From: Conexibacter sp. SYSU D00693
GTDB taxonomy: Bacteria > Actinomycetota > Thermoleophilia > Solirubrobacterales > Solirubrobacteraceae
Assembly: GCF_017084525.1 (NCBI RefSeq)
Contig: NZ_CP070950.1
Location: 1,240,001-1,304,000 of the forward strand
Length of the DNA stretch: 64,000 nucleotides
Direction of reading: 5' to 3'
Every line of letters starts with the position of its first letter. Within the stretch, counting starts at the first letter, position 1. Under the pieces are notes generated by a model. That model made no database searches and was not told the origin of the DNA. It saw nothing but the letters and a program-made list of their open reading frames with translations. Below are positions 34,327 through 42,727 of the stretch, piece by piece. Made by a program: the position numbers and the translations under genes.

Positions 34327-35505
34327 ATGACCCACCAGGCCGTGGCGCCCGGCGATCCAGCGCTGGACCACAGCACGAAGATGATGCTCGACACCGTGCG
34401 CGACGTGGCCGCGGGCCGGGTCGCTCCGGGGGTCATCGAGCGCGACCGCGAGGAGCGCTTCGACCGCGGCTTGGTGCGCGAGCTCGGCCAGCTCGACCTC
34501 CTCGGCGGCATCGTCCCCACCGAGTACGGCGGGACCGGCCTCAGCCACGTTGCGTTCTCCGCCCTGCTCCAGGAGATGTCGCGGACCGACCACCTCATGG
34601 GCCTGGTCATGTCGTTCCCCAGCGGCCTCGCCGGCGCCGGGCTGCTCCAGTACGGCAGCGAGGAGCAGAAGCAGGAGTTCCTGCCGCGCCTGTGCCGCGG
34701 CGAGCTCATCTTCTCGGCCGGCGTGACGGAGCCCGGCTCAGGCACCGGCGTCGCCGACATGCAGACGACCTGCCGGCGCGAGGGCGACCACTACGTGATC
34801 GACGGCGCGAAGACGTGGATCAGCCTCATCGACGTCTGCGACTACGTCCTGACCTTCGCCACGCTCGACAGGTCCGGCGGCCGCGGCGCCGTCTGCGCCT
34901 TCCTCGTCCCGCGCGACACCCCCGGCCTGACGCTGCGCCCGTTCAAGAACAAGCTCGGCTTCCGCGGGGTCGCCACCGGCGAGGTCTTCCTCGAAGGCGT
35001 CACGGTCCCCGCCGCGAACCGGGTCGGTGAGGAGGGCCAGGGCTACGGCGTCGCGATGGCGGCCGTCGAGACCGGCCGCCTGGGCGTCGCGTCGCGGGCG
35101 CTCGGCCTCGCCCAGGACTGCCTGGACCGCTCGACGGCCTACGCCCGCGAGCGGATCGTCCAGGGCCAGGAGATCGGCCGCTACCAGCTCGTGCAGTCGA
35201 TGGTCACCGACATGGTCGTCGGCATCGACGGCGCCCGGGCGATGACCTACGACTACGCCGCCAAGCGCGACGAGGGGCTGCGCGCCAGGCGCGAGGCCTC
35301 CCTGGCCAAGATGCACGCCAGCGACGTCGCGATGTCCGCCGCGACGGCCGCAGTGCAGATCCACGGCGCCTACGGCACGCACGAGGAGTACCACGTGGCC
35401 CGCCACTTCCGCGACGCGAAGGTGTTCCAGATCGTCGAGGGCCAGAACCAGCTGCACCGCTCGATGGTCGCCGAGTACGCGCTCGGCTACCGCGGGGCGG
35501 CCTGA
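34327..35505 (+). CDS. Acyl-CoA dehydrogenase
   Basis: 392 residues: FSAGVTEPGSGTGVADM for FAD contact, GAKTWISLIDVCDY, VGEEGQGYGVAM, QIHGAYGTHEEYHVARHFRDAK and IVEGQNQLHRSM, where the E of VEGQNQ occupies the catalytic-base position of short/medium-chain enzymes. The pattern is nearest to benzylsuccinyl- or cyclohexane-carboxyl-type CoA dehydrogenases, by eye. GAGGAGGACGAC precedes the ATG. Its last 19 bp overlap the 3' end of the convergent norD-like gene. Confidence 0.9.
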   Translation: MTHQAVAPGDPALDHSTKMMLDTVRDVAAGRVAPGVIERDREERFDRGLVRELGQLDLLGGIVPTEYGGTGLSHVAFSALLQEMSRTDHLMGLVMSFPSGLAGAGLLQYGSEEQKQEFLPRLCRGELIFSAGVTEPGSGTGVADMQTTCRREGDHYVIDGAKTWISLIDVCDYVLTFATLDRSGGRGAVCAFLVPRDTPGLTLRPFKNKLGFRGVATGEVFLEGVTVPAANRVGEEGQGYGVAMAAVETGRLGVASRALGLAQDCLDRSTAYARERIVQGQEIGRYQLVQSMVTDMVVGIDGARAMTYDYAAKRDEGLRARREASLAKMHASDVAMSAATAAVQIHGAYGTHEEYHVARHFRDAKVFQIVEGQNQLHRSMVAEYALGYRGAA

Positions 35506-37196
35506 GCGGCCAGCGGGCCCGCAGCCGCAAGCGGGCTCGAGCGGGTGACGTCGTCAGCCTGCTTGAGCCCGCGCCGAAGCAGGCCCAGCACGTGGCGTGC
35601 CAGGTCCTCGGAGCGCTCCAGGCGCAGGTACGGGACGTGCCCCCACACCCGCTCGAGGACGTCGTCCTCGGTGGCGGTGCGCACGCTGATGCACGCGCAG
35701 CCGACGCCGGCGCTGACCGCCTCCTCGAGTGCCCGTCGGCTGTCCTCCTGGGCGTAGCGGTGCTCGTAGCCGTCGTCGTAGGGCAGGCCGTCGCCGACCA
35801 CCACGACGAGCTGGTTCACCGTCCCGGCGCGTTCGGTGACCAGCGAGGTCCCATGGCGGATCGCGGCGCCAAGCCGCGTGAAGCCCGACGGTGCGAGCGT
35901 CCCCAGGCGCCGACGGGCGGCGTGGTCGTAGCGGTCGTCGAAGCCCTTGATGCGCAGGAAGCGCACGGCGCCGCGTCCGTAGGACTGGAAGGCGTAGCCG
36001 GCGACGCGGTCGCCCAGCTCGTCGAGGGACGCCAGGAGGTGAGCGGCGACCCGTCGCTGCTCGTCGAAGACCTTCTGGCCGTCCTCGCTGTCGCCGGTGG
36101 AGCCGGTGCTGTCCAGCAGGACGACGACGCCGAGGTCGTGGGCGGTGCGCAGCTTCGTCTCGTAGATGCGGTCGTCGCCCTGGCGGCCGGCGGCGCGATC
36201 CACGGCGAGGTCCACGACCGCGGTGAGGTCCAGCACGTCGCCCTGCTGCTGGCGGCGGTGGCGCTGTGGAGCCAGTCCCAGCCGTGCCAGCTGGCGCTCG
36301 ACCTGGCGGTCACGGCCAGGTGCCGGCTCGGCCTCGGGATCCAGCCGCGGGTCGTACTCGACGACCGTGCACCAGTCGGGCTTGTAGCGACCGGCCTGCC
36401 AGTCCCACTCCGGGTGGCGGGCGCCGGTGGGCGCCTGCAGCGCCTCGAGCGCCAGCTCGATCGACGGGGCAGCCGCGGCTGCTCTGGCCTGGTCGCCCAC
36501 CGGGCCGATGCGGTTGCCGCCGATCGGCACGTCCTCCCCGCCGGACCCGTCGTCGGACGGCGCGCGCCCAGCGCCGAGCAGGCCCTGGATGAGATCGGCG
36601 AACGGGTTGCGCAGGACCGGCGCCGAGAAGAGCTCCATGATGCGGCTGCGCTCGCTCTCCTCCTCGTCGTCGAGCTCGTCGAGCGGCCTGCCACGGCTCG
36701 TGCCGGCCTGGTCGTCCTCGGTCGGCGCGCTGGCGCCGGCCTGGACCCCTGCCAGCAGGACGCGTCCCGGCCTGATCGTGCCGCACCACGCGGGCGCCTC
36801 GGACACCTCCCGGGCGGAGAGCGCGCGCTCGAGCGACGCCTCCGCCGAGGCGGTCGGCGGCCCGTCGGCGAACTGCCCGACGCGCTCGGCGACCGTGCGC
36901 GGCACGACCGGTCCGAGCAGGGCGACGGCCCGCTGGACCTCCAGCGCCAGGTAGCGCCGGCGCAGGCGCCGGCGTCCCGCCGTGCGGGCGACGACGCGCG
37001 GCTCGAGGCTGCCGGCGGCCAGCAGCGCCGCCTGGACGACGAGGGTGTCGCGGACCTCCGCGAGCCCCTCGGGCAGGACGATGTCCTGCCCGTCGGAGTA
37101 CGCCTCGTCGGCGCCGACCGCGAGCCCGACGGGCCGGCCCGCCACGGCGCTCGCCAGGAGCGTCCAGCGGCCGTCCGCCGGGCTCGCGGGAGTCAC
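35487..37196 (-). CDS. VWA-domain protein of the NorD/CbbO type (copy 1)
   Basis: 569 residues. A variable N-terminal half has an acidic linker (DELDDEEESERSR) and a W-D-W-Q-A-G-R-Y-K-P-D-W-C segment. A C-terminal von Willebrand A domain has the metal-ion site D362-S-T-G-S366, the distal Thr in SGFTRLGAAIRHG, and NorD marks GDGLPYDDGYEHRYAQEDSRRALEEA. NorD works with NorQ (candidate at 20509-21321) to activate a metalloenzyme. It follows the AveC-family gene by 3 bp in the operon ferredoxin reductase, AveC, NorD. No NorB/NorC is encoded nearby. Confidence 0.88.
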   Translation of the reverse strand: MTPASPADGRWTLLASAVAGRPVGLAVGADEAYSDGQDIVLPEGLAEVRDTLVVQAALLAAGSLEPRVVARTAGRRRLRRRYLALEVQRAVALLGPVVPRTVAERVGQFADGPPTASAEASLERALSAREVSEAPAWCGTIRPGRVLLAGVQAGASAPTEDDQAGTSRGRPLDELDDEEESERSRIMELFSAPVLRNPFADLIQGLLGAGRAPSDDGSGGEDVPIGGNRIGPVGDQARAAAAAPSIELALEALQAPTGARHPEWDWQAGRYKPDWCTVVEYDPRLDPEAEPAPGRDRQVERQLARLGLAPQRHRRQQQGDVLDLTAVVDLAVDRAAGRQGDDRIYETKLRTAHDLGVVVLLDSTGSTGDSEDGQKVFDEQRRVAAHLLASLDELGDRVAGYAFQSYGRGAVRFLRIKGFDDRYDHAARRRLGTLAPSGFTRLGAAIRHGTSLVTERAGTVNQLVVVVGDGLPYDDGYEHRYAQEDSRRALEEAVSAGVGCACISVRTATEDDVLERVWGHVPYLRLERSEDLARHVLGLLRRGLKQADDVTRSSPLAAAGPLAAQAAPR

Positions 37197-37199
37197 CGG

Positions 37200-38372
37200 C
37201 TACTCGCTCCCGCCCGGGGCGCCCCGGTCGAACGGGATGATCGCGGGCAGGGGGTCGCCCTTGCTGCCGGGCGTCACCGTGCCCTCCGTGTTGGGGTAGG
37301 CCGACTGGTCGCGGATGTGCGGCACGCCCGGGCCCGGACACGGACGGTCGGTGCCCTCCCCGCAGAGGTTGTTCGTGAAGTACGACCGCTTCTGCAGGTC
37401 CTCGGGCCACGGCGTGGAGTTCATCCCGATGAACGTGTTGGGGACGTTGTAGGTCAGGAACATGCCGAGGTGCACCGCCGCGGTGACGGCCAGGGCGCGC
37501 ACGAGGACGCTGCGGCCCGGCCGCAGGCGCAGGTGGTCGACGCCCCGCTCGACGACGGTCCGGCCGCGGTCGTCGAGGAAGAAGCGCAGCGAGGCCATCA
37601 CGGTGAAGGTCGCCGACACCGTCAGCATCTCGTTGAGCGGGTACTTGTGGTAGCTGTCAGGGAAGATCGACCAATGGCCACCCGGGTACTCGAAGACCCC
37701 CAGCGGCAGCCAGATGATGCCCTCGAGGACGAGGTCGAAGAGGCACATCGCCAGGTAGCAGATGAAGATCAGCGACAGCGAGCCCAGCTGCGGCCAGCGC
37801 GCACGCGCGGCCTTCATCACCTTGCAGCCCAGGAAGGCGGCCAGGATCATGATGTAGACGTAGGCCGCCGGGGTGAAGAGGATCGGTTCGGAGGTCATCG
37901 CCCCGGGCTCGCCGTAGGCGGTCCACCACGGGATGCTGTTGGCCCAGCTCCCGAAGTTGAGCATCGACGTGTTGTAGACGAACCAGTGGCCGCCGCTGGA
38001 GCTCAGCACGTCCTGGAACCAGAGGCTCGAGAAGCCCAGCAGCAGCACGCCGTCGACGCCCACGGTGCGCTCGCGCCGCCACGGTCGCCAGACGAAGCGG
38101 TAGAGCAGGTAGGCCGCCGCGGGCAGGGAGACGACCTGCCACAGGATGAGCTCGACCTGCATCCAGGTCGGCGGGTCGCTGGGGCCCTGCTCGACGCGTT
38201 CGAAGTACGGCCCCGTGACCCAGCTGATGATCACGTAGGCGATGAAGGCCAGGATCACCGCGCCGAGCAGCGCCCAGAACTTCACCGGCGGGGTGCGGTT
38301 CTCGGCGACGTCGATGGTCGGCGGGCCTAGGGTGCCCGGGCTCGGGGCCGGGCGATCGACGGCTACTGCCAT
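37200..38372 (-). CDS. AveC-family (spirocyclase-like) membrane protein
   Basis: 390 residues, about seven to eight hydrophobic helices, for example FWALLGAVILAFIAYVIISW at the N-terminus. Conserved-looking polar residues sit in or next to membrane helices: SSLWFQDVLSSSGGHWF, YNTSMLNFGSWANSIPWW, FDLVLEGIIWLPLGVFEYPG. A C-terminal outside domain contains two Cys (NNLCGEG, DRPCPGPG). I place it in the AveC family, named after the avermectin spirocyclase; many members occur in non-producing actinobacteria with unknown roles. ATG at 38372 follows CAGGAGGAGACC. Its operon partners (ferredoxin reductase, NorD-like) suggest a metal- and electron-dependent membrane enzyme. Confidence 0.75.
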   Translation of the reverse strand: MAVAVDRPAPSPGTLGPPTIDVAENRTPPVKFWALLGAVILAFIAYVIISWVTGPYFERVEQGPSDPPTWMQVELILWQVVSLPAAAYLLYRFVWRPWRRERTVGVDGVLLLGFSSLWFQDVLSSSGGHWFVYNTSMLNFGSWANSIPWWTAYGEPGAMTSEPILFTPAAYVYIMILAAFLGCKVMKAARARWPQLGSLSLIFICYLAMCLFDLVLEGIIWLPLGVFEYPGGHWSIFPDSYHKYPLNEMLTVSATFTVMASLRFFLDDRGRTVVERGVDHLRLRPGRSVLVRALAVTAAVHLGMFLTYNVPNTFIGMNSTPWPEDLQKRSYFTNNLCGEGTDRPCPGPGVPHIRDQSAYPNTEGTVTPGSKGDPLPAIIPFDRGAPGGSE

Positions 38373-38403
38373 GGTCTCCTCCTGCTGGATGTCGTGCCGG
38401 CGC

Positions 38404-39591
38404 TCACGCCGCCACCTGCTCGACCAGCCGGGCCGCGAGGGCCCGCTGGTGCTCGATGACCTTCTTCGTCCGGTTCCAGGCGACGACGCCGACGAGCTCG
38501 TCGCCGCGCAGCGCCTCGACGACCAGCGCCCGGCGGTCCGGCTCCTCTTCGGTGACGACGAACCGGTCGGCGGCGGACAGCAGCCCGGCGGACTTGAGCT
38601 TGACGTCGTACTGGTCCGACCAGAACGTGGGGACCGGCGCGAACGACCTGCGCTCCTCGGCCGTGGCGAGCAGGTTGCGCGCCGCAACGGGGCCCATGTC
38701 CCGGGCGATGGCCCAGTGCTCGATGGACACCGGCGCCCCGCCCGCCAAGGGCTGGGGCCAGGCGGCGACGTCCCCAGCGGCGGCCACGTCCTCGACGCCG
38801 ACCGCCAAGCACGTCGCGTCACAGACCACGGCGCCACGGTCGTCGAGCTCGAGCGCCGAGCCCGCCAGCCAGTCGGTGTTGGGCACCGAGCCGAGCGCGA
38901 CGAGGACGACGTCGGAGGCGACCGTCGCGCCGTCGCTCAGGTGCGCGAGCTGTCCCGAGCCCGCCGGCTCGAGCTCGTCGACACTGGTGCTCAGGCGCAG
39001 GTCGACCCCGTGCGCGGCGTGCAGGGCGGCCGCACGGCGGCCGACCTCCGGCCCGGTGACCGGCATCGGCTGGGAGGCCAGCTCGACGACCGTGACCTCC
39101 TCGACGCCGAGGCCGCGCAGGGTCGCCGCGACCTCGCAGCCGATGAAGCCGGCGCCCACCACCAGCACGCGGCGCGCGCGGCGAACTGCGTGACGCAGCG
39201 CCAGGGCATCGTCGAGCCCGCGCAGCGTCAGCACACCGCCGACCTCGGCGGCGACGGACGACGTGCGCGGTCGCCGTCCCGTGGCCACCAGCAGCCGGTC
39301 GTAGGGCACGGCGGTCCCGTCGGCCAGGAGCACCTCGTGCGCGTCGGCGTCGAGCTCGACGGCCGGCGCGCCGGCCTGGTGGCGGACGCCGTCCAGCGGC
39401 GGGAAGACACAGGCCTCGGGCTCCATCGTGCCGGCGAGCACCTGCTTGGACAGCGGCGGACGGTCGTACGGCGCATGGCGCTCATCGCCGACGAGCACCA
39501 CCTCGCCCGCGAACCCGTCACGCAGCAGCACGGATGCCGCGCGGTGGCCGGCCAGACCACCGCCGACGATCACGACGCGCAGCGAGCCCAC
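38404..39591 (-). CDS. Ferredoxin--NAD(P)+ reductase (BphA4/rubredoxin-reductase type)
   Basis: 395 residues. FAD fold VGGGLAG at 9-15, HAPYDRPPLSK (FAD-isoalloxazine segment), second nucleotide fold VVGAGFIGCEVA near 144-155, and the C-terminal FAD motif EDVAAAGDVAAWP. It passes electrons from NAD(P)H to ferredoxin, the natural partner of the two 3Fe-4S ferredoxins here and hence of the P450 or the membrane system. GTG start; the operator 39597-39612 lies 5 bp upstream, so the message may be nearly leaderless. First gene of the operon with AveC-family and NorD-like genes. Confidence 0.92.
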   Translation of the reverse strand: MGSLRVVIVGGGLAGHRAASVLLRDGFAGEVVLVGDERHAPYDRPPLSKQVLAGTMEPEACVFPPLDGVRHQAGAPAVELDADAHEVLLADGTAVPYDRLLVATGRRPRTSSVAAEVGGVLTLRGLDDALALRHAVRRARRVLVVGAGFIGCEVAATLRGLGVEEVTVVELASQPMPVTGPEVGRRAAALHAAHGVDLRLSTSVDELEPAGSGQLAHLSDGATVASDVVLVALGSVPNTDWLAGSALELDDRGAVVCDATCLAVGVEDVAAAGDVAAWPQPLAGGAPVSIEHWAIARDMGPVAARNLLATAEERRSFAPVPTFWSDQYDVKLKSAGLLSAADRFVVTEEEPDRRALVVEALRGDELVGVVAWNRTKKVIEHQRALAARLVEQVAA

Positions 39592-39596
39592 CGCCT

Positions 39597-39612
39597 GTGA
39601 ACGATCGCTTGC
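39597..39612. promoter_or_regulatory. Regulon operator, GTGAACGATCGCTTGC
   Basis: One mismatch in the right half (CGCT). It sits 5 bp upstream of the ferredoxin reductase start. Confidence 0.68.
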
Positions 39613-39650
39613 ATCACTGCGGGCCAGCGTACCAGGGTGACGAGCAGCAT

Positions 39651-39666
39651 GTGAACGGGCGTTCAG
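39651..39666. promoter_or_regulatory. Regulon operator, GTGAACGGGCGTTCAG
   Basis: Perfect core, ending 11 bp before the GTG (39678) of the divergent acyl-CoA dehydrogenase gene; 54 bp centre to centre from the previous site. Confidence 0.74.
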
Positions 39667-39677
39667 TCGCTGCTACG

Positions 39678-40829
39678 GTGGCCGACGTGGAAGGCCACCA
39701 GGACGGCCTGCGCGCGGAGGTGGCCTCGTTCGCCGCGGACTTCGGCGCGACCTACCACGCGGACGTGCTCGCGGGCCGCGACAGCCCTGACCGCCTCTGG
39801 GAGGCGCTGGCCCGGCGCGGCTGGCTGGGACTCCACCTGCCCGCCAAGGTGGGCGGTGGCGGCCGCGGCCTGGCAGAGACGGCCGTCGTGGTCGAGGAGC
39901 TCGCGGCCGCCGGCTCTCCCGTCCTCGGCATGCTGTTCTCCCCCGGCGTCGTCGGGGCCGTGCTCGCGGCCCACGCGACGCCCGACCAGGCGCGCCGGTG
40001 GCTCGAGCCCGTCGCCAGGGGCCGCCTGCGGGCGGCCTTCGCGCTGACCGAGCTGGACGCCGGCAGCAACACGCACGCCATCGCCACACGTGCACGCCGC
40101 ACGGGCGGCGGCCACGTCCTCCGCGGCGAGAAGCACTGGGTCTCAGGCGCCGACCGCGCGGCGCTGCTCCTCGTCCTCGCCGTGACGGAGCCCGCCCGCG
40201 ACGACGCCCGGGCGCAGCTCACCCTCTTCGCGGTGGACCGCGAAGCGCCCGGCGTGCGGCTGTCGCCGATGCCCACCGCCATCGAGGTGCCCGAGCGTCA
40301 GTTCGCCGTCTCCCTCGACGAGGTCGCCATCAGCGACGACCGCCGCATCGGTGCTTCGGGCCAGGGGCTGCGCGTGGCCTTCAGCGGGATGAGCGTCGAG
40401 CGCGTCCTGACCGGCGCGCTGTGCGTCGGCATCGGCCGTCACGCCCTCGGGCTGGCAGCACGCCGGGTCACCGACCGCCAGGTGTGGGGCCGTCCCCTGG
40501 GCGGCCACCAGGGGGTCGCCCACCCGCTCGCGGACGCGTGGATCCGGCTGGAGGCGGCCGGGACGATGGTCGCCCGGGCGGCCGCCGAGCACGACGCGGG
40601 GCTCCCCGCGGCCCGCGCGGCGAACGTCGCGAAGTACCTCGGCGCCGAGGCCGGCGGCGAGGCGCTGGACCGCGCGATCCAGGTCCACGGCGGCCTCGGC
40701 GTCGCTCCGGAGACCGGGCTGACGCGCTACTGGTGGCTCGTGCGGACCCTGCGCATCGGGCCGGTCGCCCAGGAGCTCGTGCTCAACGACGTGGCCGAGC
40801 GGTGCCTGGGGCTGCCGCGTCCGGCATGA
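39678..40829 (+). CDS. Acyl-CoA dehydrogenase family protein (divergent)
   Basis: About 383 residues. Family signs: HLPAKVGGGGRGLAE, AFALTELDAGSNTHAI (a variant of the T-E-P-x-A-G-S-D loop, with L-D for P-x), GEKHWVSGADRAALL, GASGQGLRVAF, VWGRPLGGHQGVAHPLAD and QVHGGLGVAPETGL; the C-terminal end reads LRIGPVAQELV rather than Y-E/G-G-T/S-x-E-I. The GTG at 39678 is preferred over a GTG at 39687; longer frames upstream cross the operator. Together with the dehydrogenase at 25476 it is the least typical of the five. Its 3' end overlaps the SCP2-like gene by 47 bp. Confidence 0.85.
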   Translation: MADVEGHQDGLRAEVASFAADFGATYHADVLAGRDSPDRLWEALARRGWLGLHLPAKVGGGGRGLAETAVVVEELAAAGSPVLGMLFSPGVVGAVLAAHATPDQARRWLEPVARGRLRAAFALTELDAGSNTHAIATRARRTGGGHVLRGEKHWVSGADRAALLLVLAVTEPARDDARAQLTLFAVDREAPGVRLSPMPTAIEVPERQFAVSLDEVAISDDRRIGASGQGLRVAFSGMSVERVLTGALCVGIGRHALGLAARRVTDRQVWGRPLGGHQGVAHPLADAWIRLEAAGTMVARAAAEHDAGLPAARAANVAKYLGAEAGGEALDRAIQVHGGLGVAPETGLTRYWWLVRTLRIGPVAQELVLNDVAERCLGLPRPA

Positions 40830-41229
40830 CGCCCTCGTCGACGCGTCGCAGCAGCGCCCGCAGGATCGGGTCCCGCTGGAGGTAGCGGCGCACCGGCCCC
40901 GAGGAGACCACGCGTCCGCCGAGCAGCGCGTTGGCCATCTGCAGACGGCCGCGGGCGAAGAGGTCGACGTCGCCGGGCTCGAGCACGAGCGTCACCTCAG
41001 CGGGGGCGTCGTCGGGCGCGAGCACCGGTGGCTGGCGGTCCAGCAGGAGCGTGAGCAGCGGCTGGTCCCCGCCGCGGACGAGGAAGGCGACCGAGGTCTG
41101 CGCCGTGCCGAGCCGGTGGACGGGCCGGCCGCCGAGCGCGAGAGCCTGCAGGACGCGCTCCCGGACCTGACTGGGAGGCACGGCGCGCGGGAGGTCGTCG
41201 ACGGGCGTGGCGATGGCGGTCTGGTGCAT
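40783..41229 (-). CDS. SCP2-like sterol/lipid-binding domain protein
   Basis: 148 residues. The C-terminal two-thirds resemble the SCP2 sterol-carrier fold: V-H-R-L-G-T-A strand, LLTLLLDRQPPVL, AEVTLVLEPGDVDLFARGRL then NALLGGRVVSSG, matching the strand-helix order of SCP2 domains (V-x-L-x-L-x-x-x-D-x-x-x-L...G-R-L). It could hold the hydrophobic substrate delivered by the importer. It lies 11 bp downstream of the MceG-like ATPase gene, in the same operon, and overlaps the convergent dehydrogenase gene by 47 bp. Confidence 0.6.
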   Translation of the reverse strand: MHQTAIATPVDDLPRAVPPSQVRERVLQALALGGRPVHRLGTAQTSVAFLVRGGDQPLLTLLLDRQPPVLAPDDAPAEVTLVLEPGDVDLFARGRLQMANALLGGRVVSSGPVRRYLQRDPILRALLRRVDEGVMPDAAAPGTARPRR

Positions 41230-41240
41230 GGGGACAGGCG

Positions 41241-42056
41241 TCAGTCCATCCCGAGCGGGCCGGCGGTCTGCCCTGCCAGGAACTGCCGGGTGAACGGGTC
41301 GTCGGAGTTGAAGGCCTCCTCGGCGGGACCGCTCGAGACGATGCGGCCCTGCCACAGCAGGGAGACGTGCTCGGCGACCAGCTTGGCCAGCGCGATGTTG
41401 TGCGTGACGACGACGACCGTGCCGCCCAGCTCCTCGTGGCGCTCCCTGAGCAGCTCGCCCAGGAGCGCCGTGCGAACCGGGTCGAGCCCCGAATCGGGCT
41501 CGTCGCAGAGCAGGATGCCCGGGTCCAGCGCGAGCGCCCGCGCGAGGCCGGCTCGCTTCTTCATGCCACCCGACAGCTCGTTGGGCATGCGGTCGCGCGC
41601 GTTCCAGAGACCGACGGCCTGGAGGTGCTCGGCGGCGACCTCGCGGATCGTCGAGTCGGGCAGGTCGGTGTGCTGGCGCAGCGGGAAGGCGACGTTGTCG
41701 AACACCGTCATCGAGCTGAACAGGGCGCCGTCCTGGAACATGACGCCGATGTCCCGCCGCAGCCCCAACACCTCCGAGCTGCTCATGCGCGAGAGCGACC
41801 GGTCGTGCACGAGCACCTCGCCGCGGTCGGGCGCGAGGAGCCCGATCACGTGCTTGATGAGCACGCTCTTGCCCGTGCCGGACGGCCCGAGGACCACGGC
41901 GGTCGTGCCCTCCGGGATCCGGAGGTCCACCCCTCGCAGCACGCGATGGGGACCGAAGGCCTTGTGGACGTCGCGCGTCTCGATCGCGAGGCAGTCCGAC
42001 CCGGCGGTCGCCCCGGCGCCGTGACCCTCGACCTCTGTGCTAACGCTCGTTATCAT
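41241..42056 (-). CDS. ABC ATPase of the Mce lipid importer (MceG/MlaF type)
   Basis: 271 residues. Walker A GPSGTGKS at 57-64, signature NELSGGMKKRAGLARAL, Walker B GILLCDEPDSGLDPVR with intact Glu, H-loop VVVTHN. E-L-S-G-G-M-x-K-R is the hallmark of MlaF/MceG ATPases. It energises the YrbE permease pair at 51709-53379. The ATG is at 42056-42054; the operator 42039-42054 covers the first codons, so repressor binding would block the start itself. It is separated from the permease genes by the second ATPase and the mce genes. Confidence 0.93.
   Translation of the reverse strand: MITSVSTEVEGHGAGATAGSDCLAIETRDVHKAFGPHRVLRGVDLRIPEGTTAVVLGPSGTGKSVLIKHVIGLLAPDRGEVLVHDRSLSRMSSSEVLGLRRDIGVMFQDGALFSSMTVFDNVAFPLRQHTDLPDSTIREVAAEHLQAVGLWNARDRMPNELSGGMKKRAGLARALALDPGILLCDEPDSGLDPVRTALLGELLRERHEELGGTVVVVTHNIALAKLVAEHVSLLWQGRIVSSGPAEEAFNSDDPFTRQFLAGQTAGPLGMD
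42039..42054. promoter_or_regulatory. Regulon operator, GCTAACGCTCGTTATC
   Basis: Perfect core, overlapping the first codons of the MceG-like gene; 77 bp before the ATG of the divergent membrane protein gene. Confidence 0.72.
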
Positions 42057-42130
42057 CCTCTGCGGCGGCGACGGTACCAGGTTCCGGCATGGGGAGCGAG
42101 CACGATGCGCAGAGCACAGGTGCAGTGACG

Positions 42131-42727
42131 ATGAGCGGGCAACGACCCAGCCATGGACGCCCGGCCCAGCGACGGGCCCTCGCAGGTGGTGCCCTCGCCG
42201 CCGCGGGCCTGCTCGTCAGCCTCGTGTGGCCCCAGGCCTACGGCTACGGCATGGTCGCCGCCCTCCTGGGCGCCGCGGTCCTCGCCCGCGGTCGTGACCT
42301 CGTGCCGGGTGCGCCCGCCCGGCTGGCCGCGGCGGCCGCCGCGGCCCTGTGCGCCGTCGCCTTCGGCGCCGCCGTCGTCGCCTCGGTCGGCCTCAGCGAC
42401 GACGACGAGCCGGTCGCGGCCCAGGCCGGGGACGGCGGCGACGCCGCGCGTGCGGCGTTCTGCGCCTCGGGAGCCGCCGACGTGCTGGACCGCGTCACGG
42501 GGGCCGAGCTGCGCAGCGCCAAGGACCTGGAGGAGGCCACCGACCGGCTGCTCGACCAGACCGAGGGCGCCCCGCCCGGGGCCCCGTGCGCGGTCGTCGC
42601 GCTGGACGCGGTGGCCGACACGTGGAACCTCCGGGTCGGCGAGCGCGGCTTCGACGACGCACGCGAGCAGCTCGAGCGCATCCGCGACCACCAGCGCGTC
42701 CACGGTCTGGTGCTCGCCGCCTTCTAG
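42131..42727 (+). CDS. Membrane-anchored protein of unknown function
   Basis: 198 residues: three close hydrophobic segments at the N-terminus (LAGGALAAAGLLVSLVW, YGYGMVAALLGAAVLA, LAAAAAAALCAVAFGAAVVA) and then a soluble ~95-residue domain with two Cys (AFCASGAADV, GAPCAVVALD) and heptad-like acidic helices, probably outside the membrane. The ATG at 42131 or GTG at 42125 may start it. It overlaps the next ATPase gene by one base (TAGTG), so the two are coupled and the pair may form a small complex. The family is not recognised. Confidence 0.65.
   Translation: MSGQRPSHGRPAQRRALAGGALAAAGLLVSLVWPQAYGYGMVAALLGAAVLARGRDLVPGAPARLAAAAAAALCAVAFGAAVVASVGLSDDDEPVAAQAGDGGDAARAAFCASGAADVLDRVTGAELRSAKDLEEATDRLLDQTEGAPPGAPCAVVALDAVADTWNLRVGERGFDDAREQLERIRDHQRVHGLVLAAF

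Noticed and set aside
35592-38330. A 912-codon plus-strand frame over NorD and AveC genes
   Set aside because: Shadow frame; the minus strand holds a VWA metal site and membrane helices with proper ribosome binding sites.
37200-38372. A true avermectin-type spirocyclase and thus a polyketide cluster
   Set aside because: No polyketide synthase or tailoring genes are in the window; family name only.
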